Of a DNA stretch of 6,324 nucleotides, positions 5,489 to 6,324 are shown one piece after another. The stretch is from Candidatus Cloacimonadota bacterium (GTDB lineage Bacteria > Cloacimonadota > Cloacimonadia > Cloacimonadales > WRIO01): the NCBI GenBank assembly GCA_017998585.1, contig JAGOCT010000108.1, forward strand, positions 1 through 6,324, read 5' to 3'. The notes beneath the pieces were generated by a model. That model saw only the letters and a program-made list of their open reading frames with translations. It was not told the DNA's origin and searched no databases. The position numbers and the translations under genes are program-made. Position 1 is the stretch's first letter; the number at the start of each line of letters is the position of its first letter.

Positions 5489-6324
5489 TTACTTTTTGGG
5501 GCTAAATCTTTTATTTCCTGGATGATAAAGGGCATGTTCTTCCTGTATAAACCTCATATCCACATGCGTATAAATCTGAGTGGTTCGTATCGAAGAATGA
5601 CCTAAGAGTTCCTGTACAATTCTCAGATTAGCACCCGACTCCAGTAAATGAGTTGCAAATGAATGTCTGATGGTATGCGGGCTGATTGTTTTCATGATTC
5701 CTGCCTGCATAACTAGTTTCTGTAATATCTTCCAGAAACCCATACGACTCATTTTATGACCATTATAATTTAAAAACAAAATATTAGTCTCTTCATTCTT
5801 TTTAAGCTCAGATCTGGCTCTTTTTTGATAGAATTCCACCCACTCTACTGCAGTCTCATTGATAGGAATAATTCGTTGCTTATTCCCTTTACCTGTTACT
5901 CTGATAATCTCATCATTAAACATCAGGTCAGTTGTTCTCATATTCAGCATTTCTGAGATACGAACACCTGTTGCATACATAAACTCCATTATCGCACGGT
6001 TTCTGACGCCTAATGGAGTATCTGTATCAATGCCATCAAGAAGCTGAAACATTTCCTCAATACTAAGTACATCAGGAATATGCTGATTAAGCTTAACAGA
6101 AGGAATTTTATCAAAATCAACCTGAGTAGGGTAATCATTTTCCAACATAAAGTCAAAGAAAGATTTGAGTGAGCTTCTCTTCCTCGCCATAGAAGAGGCT
6201 TCAAGTCCTAAATCATATAAATCAGACATATAAGCTGTTATATCCGAATGCGTAACATCAAATAGAGTCATCTCTACCCAATTTATAAACTGATACAAGT
6301 CATCTAAATAACAGGATATACTTA
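5489..6324 (-). CDS. xerD: Site-specific tyrosine recombinase, XerD-like, N-terminus beyond the window
   Basis: This enzyme resolves chromosome dimers at dif sites together with a partner Xer protein (known for the family). About 277 residues are visible; the frame is open to the right edge (SISCYLDDL precedes the TTG at 6298), matching the SAM-like N-terminal core-binding domain, so the apparent TTG start is not the real one and roughly 20-25 residues are missing. Numbering from the TTG, the catalytic set is complete: R113 (GVRISE), K137 (TGKGNKQR), H208 and R211 (SPHTIRHSFATHLLE), H234 (LLGHSSI) and Y243 (QIYTHV). The spacings R-K 24 and H-Y 9 agree with E. coli XerD. The ending is HALYHPGNKRFSPKK, where many Xer proteins have HPRA. 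XerD is favoured over XerC from the H-R region, but XerC or a single XerH/A-type enzyme cannot be excluded. The lack of phage or integron neighbours supports a housekeeping role. Confidence 0.88.
   Translation of the reverse strand, partial: SISCYLDDLYQFINWVEMTLFDVTHSDITAYMSDLYDLGLEASSMARKRSSLKSFFDFMLENDYPTQVDFDKIPSVKLNQHIPDVLSIEEMFQLLDGIDTDTPLGVRNRAIMEFMYATGVRISEMLNMRTTDLMFNDEIIRVTGKGNKQRIIPINETAVEWVEFYQKRARSELKKNEETNILFLNYNGHKMSRMGFWKILQKLVMQAGIMKTISPHTIRHSFATHLLESGANLRIVQELLGHSSIRTTQIYTHVDMRFIQEEHALYHPGNKRFSPKK

Noticed and set aside
5489..6324. Integrase of a prophage or genomic island
   Set aside because: The length, catalytic spacing and sequence style are those of a housekeeping Xer protein, and no attachment repeats, tRNA end or phage genes are visible in the window.

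Overview
The window is AT-rich DNA with compact, mostly leaderless gene spacing. It carries five protein genes: four on the minus strand and one on the plus strand, the last partial gene being cut by the right edge. A lipoprotein signal, a periplasmic SurA/PpiD-like folding factor and a Xer recombinase fit a diderm (Gram-negative-type) bacterium. A long-form MeaB suggests vitamin B12-dependent methylmalonyl-CoA metabolism. The codon style and gene set recall FCB-type or Cloacimonadota-like anaerobes, but that placement is a guess from memory and not shown by any marker here.

Layout from left to right. 1-225: AT-rich intergenic DNA with no supported gene. 226-267: a strong intrinsic terminator closing a minus-strand unit. 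285-1791 (minus): a two-gene NitT/TauT-type ABC transporter unit with a lipoprotein binding protein (871-1791) and a short permease (285-902), but no ATPase gene in the window. 1792-1907: the leader of that unit. It lies downstream of a sigma70-like promoter (1908-1935) and holds a closed multi-hairpin fold (1813-1876) whose closing stem runs into a U tract just before the ribosome binding site, plus a competing upstream hairpin (1873-1886). This looks like an uncharacterised cis-regulatory RNA and is the most interesting item in the window. 1936-2052: the rest of the divergent control region, with a plus-strand promoter candidate carrying a 12-bp palindrome in its spacer.

2053-3177 (plus): meaB, the GTPase chaperone of methylmalonyl-CoA mutase, with all G motifs intact; the mutase genes are not nearby. 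3190-4920 (minus): an exported 576-residue parvulin-like/SurA-like protein, converging on meaB with only 12 nt between stop codons. 5018-5476 (minus): a GNAT acetyltransferase. 5489-6324 (minus): a XerD-like tyrosine recombinase with the full catalytic set, running off the right edge. The recombinase and acetyltransferase are tightly linked: the acetyltransferase ribosome binding site overlaps the recombinase stop codon.

Functionally the window combines uptake (binding protein plus permease, ligand unknown), cofactor-enzyme maintenance (MeaB), envelope protein folding (SurA-like) and chromosome dimer resolution (Xer). These do not form one pathway; the region reads as ordinary core genome apart from the structured leader.
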